From: Bacillus smithii
Lineage (GTDB): Bacteria > Bacillota > Bacilli > Bacillales > DSM-4216
DNA length: 64,000 bases
Assembly: GCF_001050115.1 (NCBI RefSeq)
Contig: NZ_CP012024.1
Location: forward strand, 1,406,001-1,470,000
Direction: 5' to 3'
The notes beneath the pieces are model-generated. The model did no database searches. It was not told where the DNA came from and saw nothing but the letters and a program-made list of their open reading frames with translations. Below, piece after piece: positions 13,793 through 23,454 of this stretch (position 1 is the stretch's first letter; every line of letters starts with the position of its first letter). Made by a program: the position numbers and the translations under genes.

Positions 13793-13799
13793 AGGAAGG

Positions 13800-13830
13800 G
13801 GATAGACCCACAAGTCTATCCTTTTTCTTT
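13800..13830 (+). terminator. Terminator of the rimP-rbfA operon
   Basis: GGATAGAC/GTCTATCC perfect eight-base stem, six-base loop, then TTTTTCTTT. Confidence 0.88.
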
Positions 13831-14012
13831 AAGGGTTCTGTACGATCTTAAAAAAGGTTCATGTTATGTAATGACCATTCAAACGAAGGAAATCGATATT
13901 TCTATTGTATTGGTCTGTAATCAGCCCTTTTTCTATATAGAGCTTTTCGTAAAAAATCATTTTCATAATGATAATGAAACCGTCTAGTGACAGAAAAAAA
14001 GGATGTGAATCG

Positions 14013-14921
14013 ATGGACGGTATTGTAGCACTTTGGAAAGAACGAGGAATGACATCGCATGACTGCGTTTTTCAAATCCGAAAATTGTTTAAAACAAAAC
14101 GAGTCGGCCATACAGGTACGCTGGATCCGAATGTGTCTGGTGTTTTACCTATCTGTATAGGCAAAGCGACTAAAATCGCCGAATACATGACGAATGCAGG
14201 AAAGACATATGAAGGAGAGGTAACGATCGGACTTTCCACGACAACGGAGGACGCCGACGGAGAAACCGTAGAAGTAAAAACGGTAGATAAAACCTTTTCT
14301 CGGAAAGAAATTTTGGATGTGTTCGAGCGGTTGACGGGTACCATTGAACAAACGCCGCCCATGTTTTCGGCAGTGAAAGTGAATGGAAAGCGACTATACG
14401 AATATGCAAGACAAGGGTTGGAAGTGGAAAGACCTAAAAGAACGGTCACCATTTATGAACTGGAGTTATTGGATGACCGTGAATGGTTCTCTGGAGAATT
14501 TGTCTCCATTCCATTTAGAGTCGTTTGCAGCAAAGGAACATACATTCGTACTCTTGCTGTCATGATTGGTCAAGAGCTTGGATATCCTGCCTATATGTCC
14601 AAATTAACGAGAACAGCGTCGGGTGGTTTTTCCAAAACAGATTGTGTCACGCTTTCAGATTTATCCAAGCTGGCTGAAAAAAATCAGCTGGAAACAATCC
14701 TTTTTCCATTGGAACAAGGTGTGTCCCATTTGCCGAAATGGAATATTAGTGATAAAGTAGCGGAGAAAGTAAAAAACGGAGCAATATTGGAAAAACCTAT
14801 TGATTGGCCGGAAAATGACGGAAAAGTGGCGGTTTTTTACAAAAATCGTCTGATGGCCATCTATCAAACACATCCTACGAAACAGCTATACATAAAACCA
14901 GTGAAAGTTTTGACTGAATGA
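14013..14921 (+). CDS. truB: tRNA pseudouridine-55 synthase
   Basis: Converts U55 of the tRNA T-loop to pseudouridine. 302 aa. The catalytic aspartate is D38 in GHTGTLDP; other family elements are KPxGMTSHD-like KERGMTSHD, the PPMFSAVKVNGKRLYEYAR region (about 108-126) and CSKGTYIRTLA. The first residues read ALWKERGMT rather than the common LLHKPxGMT, a small deviation. ATG 14013 follows AAAGGATG; the upstream frame from 13968 is rejected as non-conserved. Followed after about 110 bases by ribF. Confidence 0.95.
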   Translation: MDGIVALWKERGMTSHDCVFQIRKLFKTKRVGHTGTLDPNVSGVLPICIGKATKIAEYMTNAGKTYEGEVTIGLSTTTEDADGETVEVKTVDKTFSRKEILDVFERLTGTIEQTPPMFSAVKVNGKRLYEYARQGLEVERPKRTVTIYELELLDDREWFSGEFVSIPFRVVCSKGTYIRTLAVMIGQELGYPAYMSKLTRTASGGFSKTDCVTLSDLSKLAEKNQLETILFPLEQGVSHLPKWNISDKVAEKVKNGAILEKPIDWPENDGKVAVFYKNRLMAIYQTHPTKQLYIKPVKVLTE

Positions 14922-15031
14922 GATAACGGACAGATGTCAGACTCTATTGTCGGCAAGGGCTGGACAGACTGTTTCGCGTCTGTTCAATTCCGCGAAGAGA
15001 AATGCGGAAGAAAGAGGGATAGGTGAGGATA

Positions 15032-15982
15032 ATGAAAATAACGATGTTGAATCACCCGCACTCCATCCAAAAAGAGGAACTGCCCCCGATGGCAATGGCA
15101 TTAGGATTTTTTGACGGGGTGCATGCGGGTCACCAGCAAGTGATTGAGACAGCGAAGAACATTGCGGCCGAACGAAACTGGAAAAGTGCAGTGATGACGT
15201 TTGATCCCCATCCTTCCGTCGTGTTGGGGAAAAAACATGAAAAGATTCAGTATATCACTCCCCTTGAGGAAAAGATTCGAATGATAGAACATCTAGGAAT
15301 CGATCATTTGTTTGTTATTCGATTTACGTCTGATTTTGCCAACTTGGAACCGCAGCAATTCGTAGATCAATATATTATTGGTTTAAATGTCCAGCATGTT
15401 GTGGCAGGCTACGATTTTACATACGGCCGGTGCGGAAATGGAACGATGGACACGCTTCCAATGCATTCTCGTCATTTATTTGCCATCACAAAAGTGGATA
15501 AGCTTGCATACGACGGGGAAAAAGTCAGCTCCACCAAAATTCGATGCTTACTAACGGAAGGGCAAATCGAAGAAGCCAATCGTCTTTTAGGGCGGCCTTA
15601 TCGAATTACCGGGACGGTGGTCCACGGTGACCAACGGGGAAGAAAAATTGGATTCCCGACAGCTAATGTGGAATGTGATGACGACTATTATCTGCCGAAA
15701 ACGGGAGTATATGCGGTGAAAATGAAAGTGAAAGACAAATGGGTGAATGGTGTATGCAATATTGGGTATAGACCTACTTTTAAACAACCGGATGAACGTT
15801 TCATGTCGATTGAGGTTCATTTGTTTGAATTTGACCACTCCATCTATGGCGAAGAAGTGACAGTAGAATGGTACAAGCACATTCGACAAGAACGCAAATT
15901 CAACGGCGTTCAAGAATTGGTCGCTCAAATTGAAAAAGATAAACAATCGGCCATCAAATATTTTCAAAATGAAGCCGAATAG
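15032..15982 (+). CDS. ribF: bifunctional riboflavin kinase / FAD synthetase
   Basis: Phosphorylates riboflavin to FMN (C-terminal domain) and adenylylates FMN to FAD (N-terminal nucleotidyltransferase domain). Visible are ALGFFDGVHAGHQ (the adenylyltransferase HxGH region), VMTFDPHP, the FVDQYIIGLNVQHVVAGYDFTYG segment, SSTKIR, and in the kinase part GDQRGRKIGFPTANV and GVCNIGYRPTF. 316 aa. ATG 15032 is placed behind AGGTGAGG. In B. subtilis this gene is called ribC. Confidence 0.96.
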   Translation: MKITMLNHPHSIQKEELPPMAMALGFFDGVHAGHQQVIETAKNIAAERNWKSAVMTFDPHPSVVLGKKHEKIQYITPLEEKIRMIEHLGIDHLFVIRFTSDFANLEPQQFVDQYIIGLNVQHVVAGYDFTYGRCGNGTMDTLPMHSRHLFAITKVDKLAYDGEKVSSTKIRCLLTEGQIEEANRLLGRPYRITGTVVHGDQRGRKIGFPTANVECDDDYYLPKTGVYAVKMKVKDKWVNGVCNIGYRPTFKQPDERFMSIEVHLFEFDHSIYGEEVTVEWYKHIRQERKFNGVQELVAQIEKDKQSAIKYFQNEAE

Positions 15983-15984
15983 AC

Positions 15985-16013
15985 TTGCTTTTTGTTTGAA
16001 AACATAGTATTCT
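15985..16013 (+). promoter_or_regulatory. Probable sigma-A promoter of rpsO
   Basis: TTGCTT (15985-15990), 17-base spacer, TATTCT (16008-16013). Placed just after ribF and upstream of the rpsO leader hairpin, so the leader would be transcribed. Confidence 0.55.
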
Positions 16014-16033
16014 AATTATCGTATGAAAAAGAA

Positions 16034-16078
16034 CCATTACTTGGCATGACGTTGCTCCGGCGCTTGCTCAGTAATTGG
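16034..16078 (+). ncRNA. Putative S15-binding autoregulatory leader of rpsO
   Basis: A closing stem CCATTACT (16034-16041) pairs with AGTAATTGG (16070-16078) with one bulge, enclosing a GC-rich inner hairpin (GTTGCTCCGGCGC region). It lies between the promoter and the rpsO ribosome binding site. Firmicute rpsO genes are known to carry such S15-responsive leaders; assignment here rests on position and the visible pairing only. Confidence 0.55.
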
Positions 16079-16107
16079 GGATCGAAAAGAAAATGGAGGT
16101 GAAAAGG

Positions 16108-16377
16108 ATGGCTTTATCACAAGAACGCAAAAACGAGATCATCAATCAATTCAAAACACACGAGAATGACACTGGTTCTCCAGAAGTTCAAATCGCTGTC
16201 CTGACTGAACAAATCAATGTATTGAATGATCATTTACGTGTTCATAAAAAAGACCACCATTCACGTCGCGGTCTTATGAAAATGGTAGGGAAACGCCGCA
16301 ACTTATTGACGTACCTACGCAAAAAAGACGTGCAACGTTACCGTGAATTGATTCAAAAACTTGGTTTGCGCCGATAA
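16108..16377 (+). CDS. rpsO: ribosomal protein S15
   Basis: Primary 16S rRNA-binding protein of the 30S platform. 89 aa, full length, with the conserved four-helix sequence: [35 protein letters not shown] and [12 protein letters not shown] 16108 follows ATGGAGGTG. Monocistronic here, flanked by a leader structure and a strong terminator, and upstream of pnp as in most bacteria. Confidence 0.98.
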   Translation: MALSQERKNEIINQFKTHENDTGSPEVQIAVLTEQINVLNDHLRVHKKDHHSRRGLMKMVGKRRNLLTYLRKKDVQRYRELIQKLGLRR

Positions 16378-16382
16378 TCAGC

Positions 16383-16411
16383 AAAAAGCGGGATTTTTCC
16401 CGCTTTTTTGT
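16383..16411 (+). terminator. Terminator of rpsO
   Basis: AAAAAGCGGGA/TCCCGCTTTTTT stem, short T-loop, followed by the T-run itself; symmetrical enough to work on both strands. Confidence 0.9.
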
Positions 16412-16702
16412 TAGCAGAAAAATAAGTGGCTTTTAGTGCGTGATATAAGCAAGTCGACCGCACTGAGCCTGTATGTTCCAGGATGACAGATGTTAAATTC
16501 GGTAAAAATACATAATACAGAGTTTTGTTCTAATGGGTTTTCCATTTACGACACCCTTAGGTTTGTCCGTTTCGTGTTTCATGGCTCGATGGAAAAGCAT
16601 GGAGATTATTTTTTGTCTATACTTTTCCTGAAAGCAATGATATTCTTGAAGGCAAGAGTGCGTCATTAGGAACTATGTGATTGAATAGAGAGGAGTTCAT
16701 TT

Positions 16703-18820
16703 ATGGAGCAAGAGAAACAAACATTTTCTATAGATTGGGCTGGACGCAAACTGACGGTGGAAATTGGACAGGTTGCCAAACAAGCGAACGGCGCTGCGCT
16801 CGTGTATTATGGTGATACGGTAGTTTTAAGTACGGCAACCGCTTCAAAAGAACCAAAGTCAGTAGACTTTTTTCCGCTTACCGTCAATTATGAAGAAAGA
16901 TTGTATGCGGTTGGTAAAATCCCAGGCGGATTTATTAAAAGGGAAGGCCGGCCCAGCGAAAAAGCCATTCTTGCAAGTCGTTTAATAGACCGCCCGATCC
17001 GTCCGTTATTTGCGGAAGGATTTCGAAATGAAGTTCAAGTCGTAAGTATGGTGATGAGCGTTGACCAAAACTGTTCATCGGAAATGGCAGCGATGCTTGG
17101 TTCATCACTTGCGCTCAGCATTTCGGATATTCCTTTTGAAGGACCGATTGCTGGGGTCATTGTCGGGCGCGTTGACGGTGAATTTGTCATTAACCCGACA
17201 GTGGAACAAATGGAAAAAAGCGATATTCATTTAACCGTTGCCGGTACAAAAGATGCCATTAATATGGTGGAAGCTGGAGCGAATGAAGTACCAGAAGAAA
17301 CCATGTTAGAAGCGATAATGTTCGGTCATGAAGAAATCAAACGGTTGATCGCTTTCCAAGAAGAAATCGTCAAATTAGTTGGCAAAGAAAAAATGGAAGT
17401 TCAGCTGTATGAAATTGATCCTGAATTGGAAAAACAAGTTCGTTCCATGTGCGAACAAGAAATGTTGGCTGCCATTCAAGTAAAAGAAAAGCATGCCAGG
17501 GATGACGCCATCCAAGAGATAAAAGACCGAGTAGTTGCGGAATTTGAAGAGAAAGAAGATATTGAGGAAGAAACGATTAAACAAGTAAAAGAAATACTGG
17601 ATAAAATCGTGAAAGAGGAAGTCCGTCGTTTGATTACAGTCGAAAAAATTCGCCCGGACGGACGAAAAATCGATGAAATTCGTCCGCTTTCTTCTGCTGT
17701 TGGCTTATTGCCGCGTACACATGGTTCCGCATTGTTTACTCGTGGACAAACACAGGCTTTAAGCGTATGTACATTAGGAGCGCTTGGTGATGTTCAAATC
17801 TTGGACGGTCTCGGAATTGAAGAATCAAAACGTTTTATGCATCATTATAATTTCCCTCCTTTTAGTGTAGGGGAAACTGGACCAATGAGAGGACCGGGAC
17901 GCCGGGAAATTGGGCATGGTGCATTGGGAGAAAGAGCTCTGGAACCTGTTGTTCCGAATGAGAAAGAATTCCCTTATACCATTCGTCTTGTTTCTGAAGT
18001 TTTGGAATCAAACGGATCGACATCTCAGGCTAGTATTTGTGCTAGTACGCTGGCGATGATGGACGCCGGTGTGCCCATTAAAGCGCCGGTTGCGGGAATT
18101 GCAATGGGATTAGTGAAATCCGGAGAACATTATACGGTCTTAACAGACATTCAAGGAATGGAAGATCATCTTGGCGATATGGACTTTAAAGTTGCCGGTA
18201 CAGAAAAAGGCGTTACCGCTCTGCAAATGGATATTAAAATAAAAGGACTAAATCGTGAAATCTTGGAAGAAGCACTCCAACAAGCTAGACGGGGAAGATT
18301 GAAAATCCTTGAACATATGATGAGCACCATTTCAAAACCACGCACCCATTTATCGATGTATGCTCCTAAAATTTTGTCGATGACCATTAATCCGGATAAA
18401 ATCCGCGATGTCATCGGACCAAGCGGAAAACAAATCAATAAAATCATCGAAGAAACAGGAGTTAAAATCGATATTGAACAAGATGGAACGATCTTTATTT
18501 CTTCAGTAGATGAAGAAATGAATAATAAAGCCAAAAAGATCATTGAAGATATCGTTCGAGAAGTTGAACCAGGGCAAATCTATCTTGGGACTGTTAAACG
18601 GATTGAAAAATTCGGTGCTTTCGTGGAAATTTTCAACGGAAAAGACGGCTTAGTCCACATTTCTGAATTGGCGGAAGAAAGAATTCGAAAAGTAGAAGAT
18701 GTCGTGTCGATAGGAGACCAAATATTAGTGAAAGTCATCAATATTGATGAACATGGTCGGATCAATTTATCGCGAAAAGCGGTGTTAAGAGATCAAAAGA
18801 ATAAAAATGAACAAGCATAA
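16703..18820 (+). CDS. pnp: polyribonucleotide nucleotidyltransferase (PNPase)
   Basis: Phosphorolytic 3'-5' exoribonuclease in mRNA decay. 705 aa with two RNase PH domains (about 10-230 and 310-545, the second with the [19 protein letters not shown] active-site region), an intervening helical domain, a KH domain ([20 protein letters not shown], about 560-620) and a C-terminal S1 domain (about 622-690). ATG 16703 sits behind AGAGGAG. The roughly 290-base region between the rpsO terminator and this start is untranslated; I could not identify a defined regulatory fold in it. Confidence 0.98.
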   Translation: MEQEKQTFSIDWAGRKLTVEIGQVAKQANGAALVYYGDTVVLSTATASKEPKSVDFFPLTVNYEERLYAVGKIPGGFIKREGRPSEKAILASRLIDRPIRPLFAEGFRNEVQVVSMVMSVDQNCSSEMAAMLGSSLALSISDIPFEGPIAGVIVGRVDGEFVINPTVEQMEKSDIHLTVAGTKDAINMVEAGANEVPEETMLEAIMFGHEEIKRLIAFQEEIVKLVGKEKMEVQLYEIDPELEKQVRSMCEQEMLAAIQVKEKHARDDAIQEIKDRVVAEFEEKEDIEEETIKQVKEILDKIVKEEVRRLITVEKIRPDGRKIDEIRPLSSAVGLLPRTHGSALFTRGQTQALSVCTLGALGDVQILDGLGIEESKRFMHHYNFPPFSVGETGPMRGPGRREIGHGALGERALEPVVPNEKEFPYTIRLVSEVLESNGSTSQASICASTLAMMDAGVPIKAPVAGIAMGLVKSGEHYTVLTDIQGMEDHLGDMDFKVAGTEKGVTALQMDIKIKGLNREILEEALQQARRGRLKILEHMMSTISKPRTHLSMYAPKILSMTINPDKIRDVIGPSGKQINKIIEETGVKIDIEQDGTIFISSVDEEMNNKAKKIIEDIVREVEPGQIYLGTVKRIEKFGAFVEIFNGKDGLVHISELAEERIRKVEDVVSIGDQILVKVINIDEHGRINLSRKAVLRDQKNKNEQA

Positions 18821-18878
18821 TTTTCATCCAGCCATTGAAACGGATTTTCATCCTATGTTATAAATAATGAGTAAAGAG

Positions 18879-18902
18879 GTCAGGGGTTCCCTGGCTTTTT
18901 TG
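18879..18902 (+). terminator. Terminator of pnp
   Basis: GTCAGGG/CCCTGGC stem, three-base loop, followed by TTTTTTGTTG. Confidence 0.8.
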
Positions 18903-18979
18903 TTGCATGAACGCTTTCAAGAAACGCTGTTCTAACTGTCCCCCTTTTTTCATATGGTAATGTAGGGGGAGGGAAAACC

Positions 18980-19960
18980 GTGGCTAAGTTAAGACGAATC
19001 TTTGGTATTCTGTTTTTGTGTATGCTATCCTTTTTCATTGTGGATAACCCGATGACGACCCAATATTTATCTTCTTTGAAAACAGAATCGCTTTCTGCAG
19101 ATGCCAAAGTTGAGCCATCTTTGTATAACCAAATTAAAGAAGCTGATCATAAATATTCCCGAAAAGCTCAAGATGCCGTGATTGATCGGGTTTGGAAGAA
19201 AATCCCCGGTTATAATGGGATAAAAGTGGATGTGAAACGTTCTTACGAAAGAATGAAAAAAGACGGAAAGTTTAATGAGGATAAACTTGTTTTTCATCAA
19301 ACGAAACCCCAAGTTCATTTACATAATCTTCCTCCCGCTCCCATATACCGCGGTCATCCCGATAAGCCGATGGTTAGTTTTGCGGTGAACGTGGCGTGGG
19401 GAAATGAGTATTTGCCCAAAATCCTTTCTGTCTTAAAAAAGCATCATATTCATGCCACTTTTTTTCTGGAGGGGCGATGGGTAAAGAAAAATCCGGATTT
19501 AGCCAAAATGATTGTGGACGGTGGACATGAAGTGGGAAATCATTCCTTCACACATCCTGACATGAAAACCCTCTCGTCCGACCGAATCAGGGAAGAGATG
19601 ATCAAAACGAATCAAGTGATAGAGGCGACGACAGGAAAAAACGTTTCGCTCTTTGCGCCTCCAAGCGGAAGCTATCGCGATGAAGTTGTCAAAATTGCGG
19701 ACAGTCTAGGGATGGAAACAATCATGTGGACGGTTGATACCATTGATTGGAGAAATCCTGCCCCAGATGAATTGGTTAATAGGGTCATTTCCAATGTCGG
19801 ACCGGGGTCGATTGTTCTCATGCATCCGACAAAAAGCACCGCAGCTTCTTTGGAACGATTAATCACAAAAATTCAAAAAAAGAATTTGAAGATCAACACG
19901 GTGTCGCAGTTATTAAACGAAGAACGCATTTTTCCAATAGAAGATGAGAAAAATGACTAA
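18980..19960 (+). CDS. ylxY: NodB-type polysaccharide deacetylase-like protein YlxY
   Basis: Secreted or membrane-tethered member of the carbohydrate esterase 4 (NodB) fold; homologues sit beside pnp in Bacillus and are thought to be linked to sporulation. One hydrophobic N-terminal signal/anchor (about residues 5-22). In the NodB domain (about 125-310) the second motif HEVGNHSFTHPD is intact, but the first motif, normally TFDDG, reads SFAVNVAWG and lacks the catalytic aspartate pair, so deacetylase activity is doubtful. GTG start at 18980 behind GGGGGAGGG. 326 aa; its end overlaps the upstream part of the mlpA frame but not mlpA proper. Confidence 0.88.
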   Translation: MAKLRRIFGILFLCMLSFFIVDNPMTTQYLSSLKTESLSADAKVEPSLYNQIKEADHKYSRKAQDAVIDRVWKKIPGYNGIKVDVKRSYERMKKDGKFNEDKLVFHQTKPQVHLHNLPPAPIYRGHPDKPMVSFAVNVAWGNEYLPKILSVLKKHHIHATFFLEGRWVKKNPDLAKMIVDGGHEVGNHSFTHPDMKTLSSDRIREEMIKTNQVIEATTGKNVSLFAPPSGSYRDEVVKIADSLGMETIMWTVDTIDWRNPAPDELVNRVISNVGPGSIVLMHPTKSTAASLERLITKIQKKNLKINTVSQLLNEERIFPIEDEKND

Positions 19961-19991
19961 TAATGGAAGCAGCAAGATAGGAGGATGCAAT

Positions 19992-21230
19992 TTGATCAAA
20001 ACTTATACTTGTCAGAATGGAGTAAGAATCGTATTAGAAACTATTCCTACGGTCCGCTCCGTTGCCATCGGAATATGGGTAGGAACCGGTTCGAGGGATG
20101 AATCCCCTGAAAACAATGGCATTTCCCACTTTTTAGAGCATATGTTTTTTAAAGGGACAGAATCCAAGAATGCAAAGGAAATTGCTGAGAGTTTTGATAG
20201 CATAGGCGGACAAGTCAATGCGTTCACATCGAAAGAATACACGTGCTATTATGCAAAAGTTCTTGATAATCATGCCTCATATGCATTAGAACTGTTAGCC
20301 GATATGTTTTTCCATTCCACATTTGAGGAAGAGGAATTAAAAAAAGAAAAAAATGTCGTTTTAGAAGAAATTAAAATGTATGAAGACACTCCTGACGATC
20401 TTGTACACGACTTGTTAAGCAAAGCAGCATACGGACGGCATCCTTTAGGATATCCTATCCTTGGAACGGAAGAGACTTTGGAGAGCTTTACTAGCCAAAA
20501 ATTAAAAGAATATATGCATCAAATGTATACTCCGGATCGTGTTGTGATCTCTATCGCAGGAAACGTCGATGAAACGTTTATAAAAGAAGTGGAAAAACGA
20601 TTTGGCTCTTATGAAGGTGGAAAACGTGATCGGGGATCCATTCAACCCACATTCCATGCTGACCGGATTTCAAAAACAAAAGACACCGAACAAGCCCATT
20701 TATGTATCGGTTTCAAAGGATTGGAAGTTGGACATGAAGATAGTTATAATCTCATCATTTTAAACAATGTGCTGGGCGGCAGCATGTCTTCAAGACTGTT
20801 CCAAGAAGTCAGAGAGCAAAGAGGGCTTGCTTATTCCGTCTTTTCGTATCATTCATCCTACCGTGACAACGGGATGATCGCCATCTACGGCGGTACAGGG
20901 GCCGATCAGCTGGATCAACTTTCTGAAACGATTTTTCAAACGCTGGAACACTTAAAGCAACAGGGTATCACGGAGAAAGAGCTACATAACAGTAAAGAAC
21001 AACTAAAGGGCAATTTAATGCTAGGGCTGGAAAGCACAAACAGTCGTATGAGCCGAAACGGCAAAAACGAATTATTGCTGAAAAGACATCGCACTTTGGA
21101 TGAAATGATTCAATTAATCGATCAAGTGAATATTCAGTCCGTCAATGAAATGGCGCAAGAACTTTTTTCGAAACCATATGCCCTTTCGTTGATCAGCCCT
21201 GATGGGAAACTGCCGTCATCCCTTATATAA
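19992..21230 (+). CDS. mlpA: M16-family zinc protease MlpA (YmxG)
   Basis: Processing-peptidase-like metalloprotease of the insulinase/M16B family. The inverted zinc motif HFLEH is at residues 46-50, followed by the conserved downstream glutamate region ELKKEKNVVLEEIKMYEDTPDD (about 117-138). The C-terminal half carries the second, non-catalytic M16 domain (LNNVLGGSMSSRLFQEVRE). 412 aa. I start at TTG 19992 (MIKTYTCQNG, as in B. subtilis) behind AGGAGG; the ATG frame from 19944 overlaps ylxY. Last gene of the region still syntenic with B. subtilis. Confidence 0.95.
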   Translation: MIKTYTCQNGVRIVLETIPTVRSVAIGIWVGTGSRDESPENNGISHFLEHMFFKGTESKNAKEIAESFDSIGGQVNAFTSKEYTCYYAKVLDNHASYALELLADMFFHSTFEEEELKKEKNVVLEEIKMYEDTPDDLVHDLLSKAAYGRHPLGYPILGTEETLESFTSQKLKEYMHQMYTPDRVVISIAGNVDETFIKEVEKRFGSYEGGKRDRGSIQPTFHADRISKTKDTEQAHLCIGFKGLEVGHEDSYNLIILNNVLGGSMSSRLFQEVREQRGLAYSVFSYHSSYRDNGMIAIYGGTGADQLDQLSETIFQTLEHLKQQGITEKELHNSKEQLKGNLMLGLESTNSRMSRNGKNELLLKRHRTLDEMIQLIDQVNIQSVNEMAQELFSKPYALSLISPDGKLPSSLI

Positions 21231-21419
21231 TCATCTCCATTCCAGCGGTTGGCCGCGGGTGGAAGACGCTGATTAAAAAGAAGAGCTGTAGCCACACAGA
21301 ACCAGTTCTCTACGTTTATTTTAATGAAAAAGTTGATGCACTGGATCTTTAATTTTTAAAAAAGATTTTTGGATTTTCACATTGAACGGATTTTTTGATG
21401 CATAAAAAAGGAATCTGAT

Positions 21420-21458
21420 CCCCTTATAGTAGATAAAATCTGCTATAAGGGGTTTTTG
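21420..21458 (+). terminator. Terminator of mlpA
   Basis: Perfect ten-base stem CCCCTTATAG/CTATAAGGGG with a 13-base loop and a TTTTTGTTTGG tail. Confidence 0.9.
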
Positions 21459-21634
21459 TTTGGCTAGAAATGAGTGGTTCACCTTTTGATCTTGTGCAAA
21501 GTATGAGTGAGTTTTAGACGAAAAAAGGCTGCCCATGTTCATCCAAATTAGATCAATAAAACATATGGATTGCAAGCTAAAATTTTTTTGAAAGGAACAA
21601 ATAGGTTAAATTCAAAGAAATATCCTGTTTTTTA

Positions 21635-21685
21635 TGTCAACTATTTATTTGATAGGTTGACAATCAAAAATGGAAAGATTATGCT
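21635..21685 (+). promoter_or_regulatory. BirA operator overlapping the bioY promoter
   Basis: Perfect inverted repeat TGTCAAC (21635-21641), 14 bases, GTTGACA (21656-21662), extended by outer A/T matches. Its right arm contains TTGACA (21657-21662), which with 17 bases of spacing leads to TATGCT (21680-21685). Size, spacing and core match the biotin repressor BirA sites known from Firmicute bio genes, so holo-BirA would occlude the -35 box when biotin is plentiful. Confidence 0.78.
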
Positions 21686-21715
21686 ATTTGGTAGAGACAG
21701 AAAGGGGAGAGGGTG

Positions 21716-22309
21716 TTGAAACCAAGAAATATAAAGGCGATTGATTTGACGATGATGGCGTTGTTTGCTGCATTGATGATGATCGGGGCAAATATTACTT
21801 CTTTTGCACCTTTTATGGTCATTAACGGGGTGCCCATTACGTTGCAGACAGTCTTTGCCGTTCTGGCTGGTGCGGTTCTCGGCAAACGGCTAGGGGCTAT
21901 CTCCATGACTGTTTATGCCCTTATCGGAATAATCGGTGTACCGGTTTTTGCCCAATTTAAAGGAGGTTTCGAAACGATTTTTAGCCCGACATTTGGGTTT
22001 ATATTGTCTTTTATTTTGGCTGCGTACATAACAGGATGGATAATCGAAAAAAAGAAAACGCAGACTGCCTACGTAATAGCCTCATTAGCCGGTATGGCAG
22101 CCAATTATCTTTTCGGAACGAACTGGATGTATATGGCGATGAAATTGTGGGCAGATGCCCCGCCGGCTTTTTCTTATAAAGCCGCTTGGCTGACGATGTT
22201 AGTCCCGCTTCCGAAAGATATCCTTTTATCTGTTTTTGCCGGATTTCTTGCTTATCGGTTAGAACGTACTGTACTTTCCAAAAGCAAATTGCGTAATCAA
22301 AATGTATAG
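21716..22309 (+). CDS. bioY: biotin ECF transporter substrate-binding subunit BioY
   Basis: S-component that captures biotin with high affinity and, with shared EcfA/A'/T modules, imports it. 197 aa, almost entirely membrane-spanning (about six helices). Family markers include the ANITSFAPFMVINGVPITLQT loop region near residues 25-45, the PTFGFILSF segment and GNxLGTxWL-like FGTNWMYM. TTG 21716 is preferred over the adjacent GTG 21713 because AAAGGGGAG is better spaced. Co-transcribed with bioB from the BirA-controlled promoter. Confidence 0.93.
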   Translation: MKPRNIKAIDLTMMALFAALMMIGANITSFAPFMVINGVPITLQTVFAVLAGAVLGKRLGAISMTVYALIGIIGVPVFAQFKGGFETIFSPTFGFILSFILAAYITGWIIEKKKTQTAYVIASLAGMAANYLFGTNWMYMAMKLWADAPPAFSYKAAWLTMLVPLPKDILLSVFAGFLAYRLERTVLSKSKLRNQNV

Positions 22310-22323
22310 AAAGAAGGGAAAAA

Positions 22324-23319
22324 ATGTCTAGATGGATCGAACTGGCTGAAAGCGTTTTAAATGGTTATGAAATAAGCGATTTGGAAGCGATGAATATTTT
22401 GAATTGCCCCGATGCAGAATTGCTTGAACTGCTTCAGGGAGCCTATCGGATACGGCACCACTATTACGGCAACAAGGTAAAATTAAATATGATTTTAAAT
22501 ACAAAATCAGGACTCTGTCCAGAAAACTGCAGCTACTGCTCTCAATCCGTCATATCCACAGCACCGATTGAAAAATATCGGATGATGGATAAAGAAACGA
22601 TTTTAAAAGGAGCAGAAAGGGCGCGGCAATTAAATGCCGGAACATTCTGCATCGTGGCGAGCGGAAGAGGACCTAGCAATAAAGAAGTGGAACACATTGC
22701 TGCCGCCGTGGAAGAAATTAAAGAGCGATATCAAATGAAAATATGTGCTTGCTTGGGGATATTGAAGCCGGAACAAGCCAAGCGGTTGAAAGAAGCGGGG
22801 GTAGACCGTTACAACCATAATATCAATACATCGGAGCGCCACTATGAAAACATCACGACAACGCATACGTACGAGGATCGCGTAGAAACCATTGAAACGG
22901 TGAAAGAAAGCGGAATTTCCCCTTGTTCGGGTGTCATAGTCGGAATGAAGGAAACGAAAGAAGATGTCATCCATATGGCCCGCAGTTTGCATATTTTAGA
23001 TGCAGACTCGATACCGGTGAACTTTTTAAATCCGATAGAGGGAACGCCGCTCGAAGGAGTAAGGGAGTTGAACCCGCTCTATTGTTTAAAAGTTCTATGT
23101 TTATTCCGTTATATCAATCCGTCAAAGGAAATTCGCATCGCCGGCGGAAGAGAAGTGAACTTGCGCAGTTTGCAGCCATTTGGACTCTATCCGGCCAATT
23201 CGATTTTTATCGGAGACTATTTGACAACGGAAGGCCAGGAAACAACCGCAGACCATCAAATGATTAACGATTTAGGTTTTGAAATCGAATTCGTGCAAGA
23301 AAAAGAACAGGTGATTTAA
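22324..23319 (+). CDS. bioB: biotin synthase
   Basis: Radical-SAM enzyme that inserts sulfur into dethiobiotin. Cys65, Cys69 and Cys72 form the CxxxCxxC [4Fe-4S] site within CPENCSYCSQS. The [2Fe-2S] ligands are represented by the ICACLG and SPCSGVIVGM cysteines plus the late arginine in EIRIAGGREVNLR. 331 aa, complete. Fifteen bases after bioY, preceded by GAAGGGAAAA. No bioA, bioD, bioF or bioW is in the window, so whether the strain makes biotin fully or salvages dethiobiotin cannot be told here. Confidence 0.96.
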   Translation: MSRWIELAESVLNGYEISDLEAMNILNCPDAELLELLQGAYRIRHHYYGNKVKLNMILNTKSGLCPENCSYCSQSVISTAPIEKYRMMDKETILKGAERARQLNAGTFCIVASGRGPSNKEVEHIAAAVEEIKERYQMKICACLGILKPEQAKRLKEAGVDRYNHNINTSERHYENITTTHTYEDRVETIETVKESGISPCSGVIVGMKETKEDVIHMARSLHILDADSIPVNFLNPIEGTPLEGVRELNPLYCLKVLCLFRYINPSKEIRIAGGREVNLRSLQPFGLYPANSIFIGDYLTTEGQETTADHQMINDLGFEIEFVQEKEQVI

Positions 23320-23366
23320 ATAAAAATGCAATCACAAAGAAAGGCTGATTCAGCCGTCGTACAGGC

Positions 23367-23394
23367 CGCCGCTTCCATGAAGCGGCGATTTTTT
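23367..23394 (+). terminator. Terminator of bioYB
   Basis: CGCCGCTTC/GAAGCGGCG perfect stem with a three-base loop, then ATTTTTTG. Confidence 0.92.
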
Positions 23395-23454
23395 GTGTTT
23401 TGTTCATGGAAGATGGTTTGTCTTGCTCAGGATGGTTAGGACAGTGACAATAAA

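Larger units (their letters stand above)
21231..21712. other. Intergenic region mlpA-bioY
   Basis: 482 bases without a credible gene. It holds the mlpA terminator (21420-21457) and the BirA operator/promoter of bioY (21635-21685). The first about 190 bases show no recognisable element. In B. subtilis the sporulation genes ymxH and spoVF would follow here; they are absent. Confidence 0.7.
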
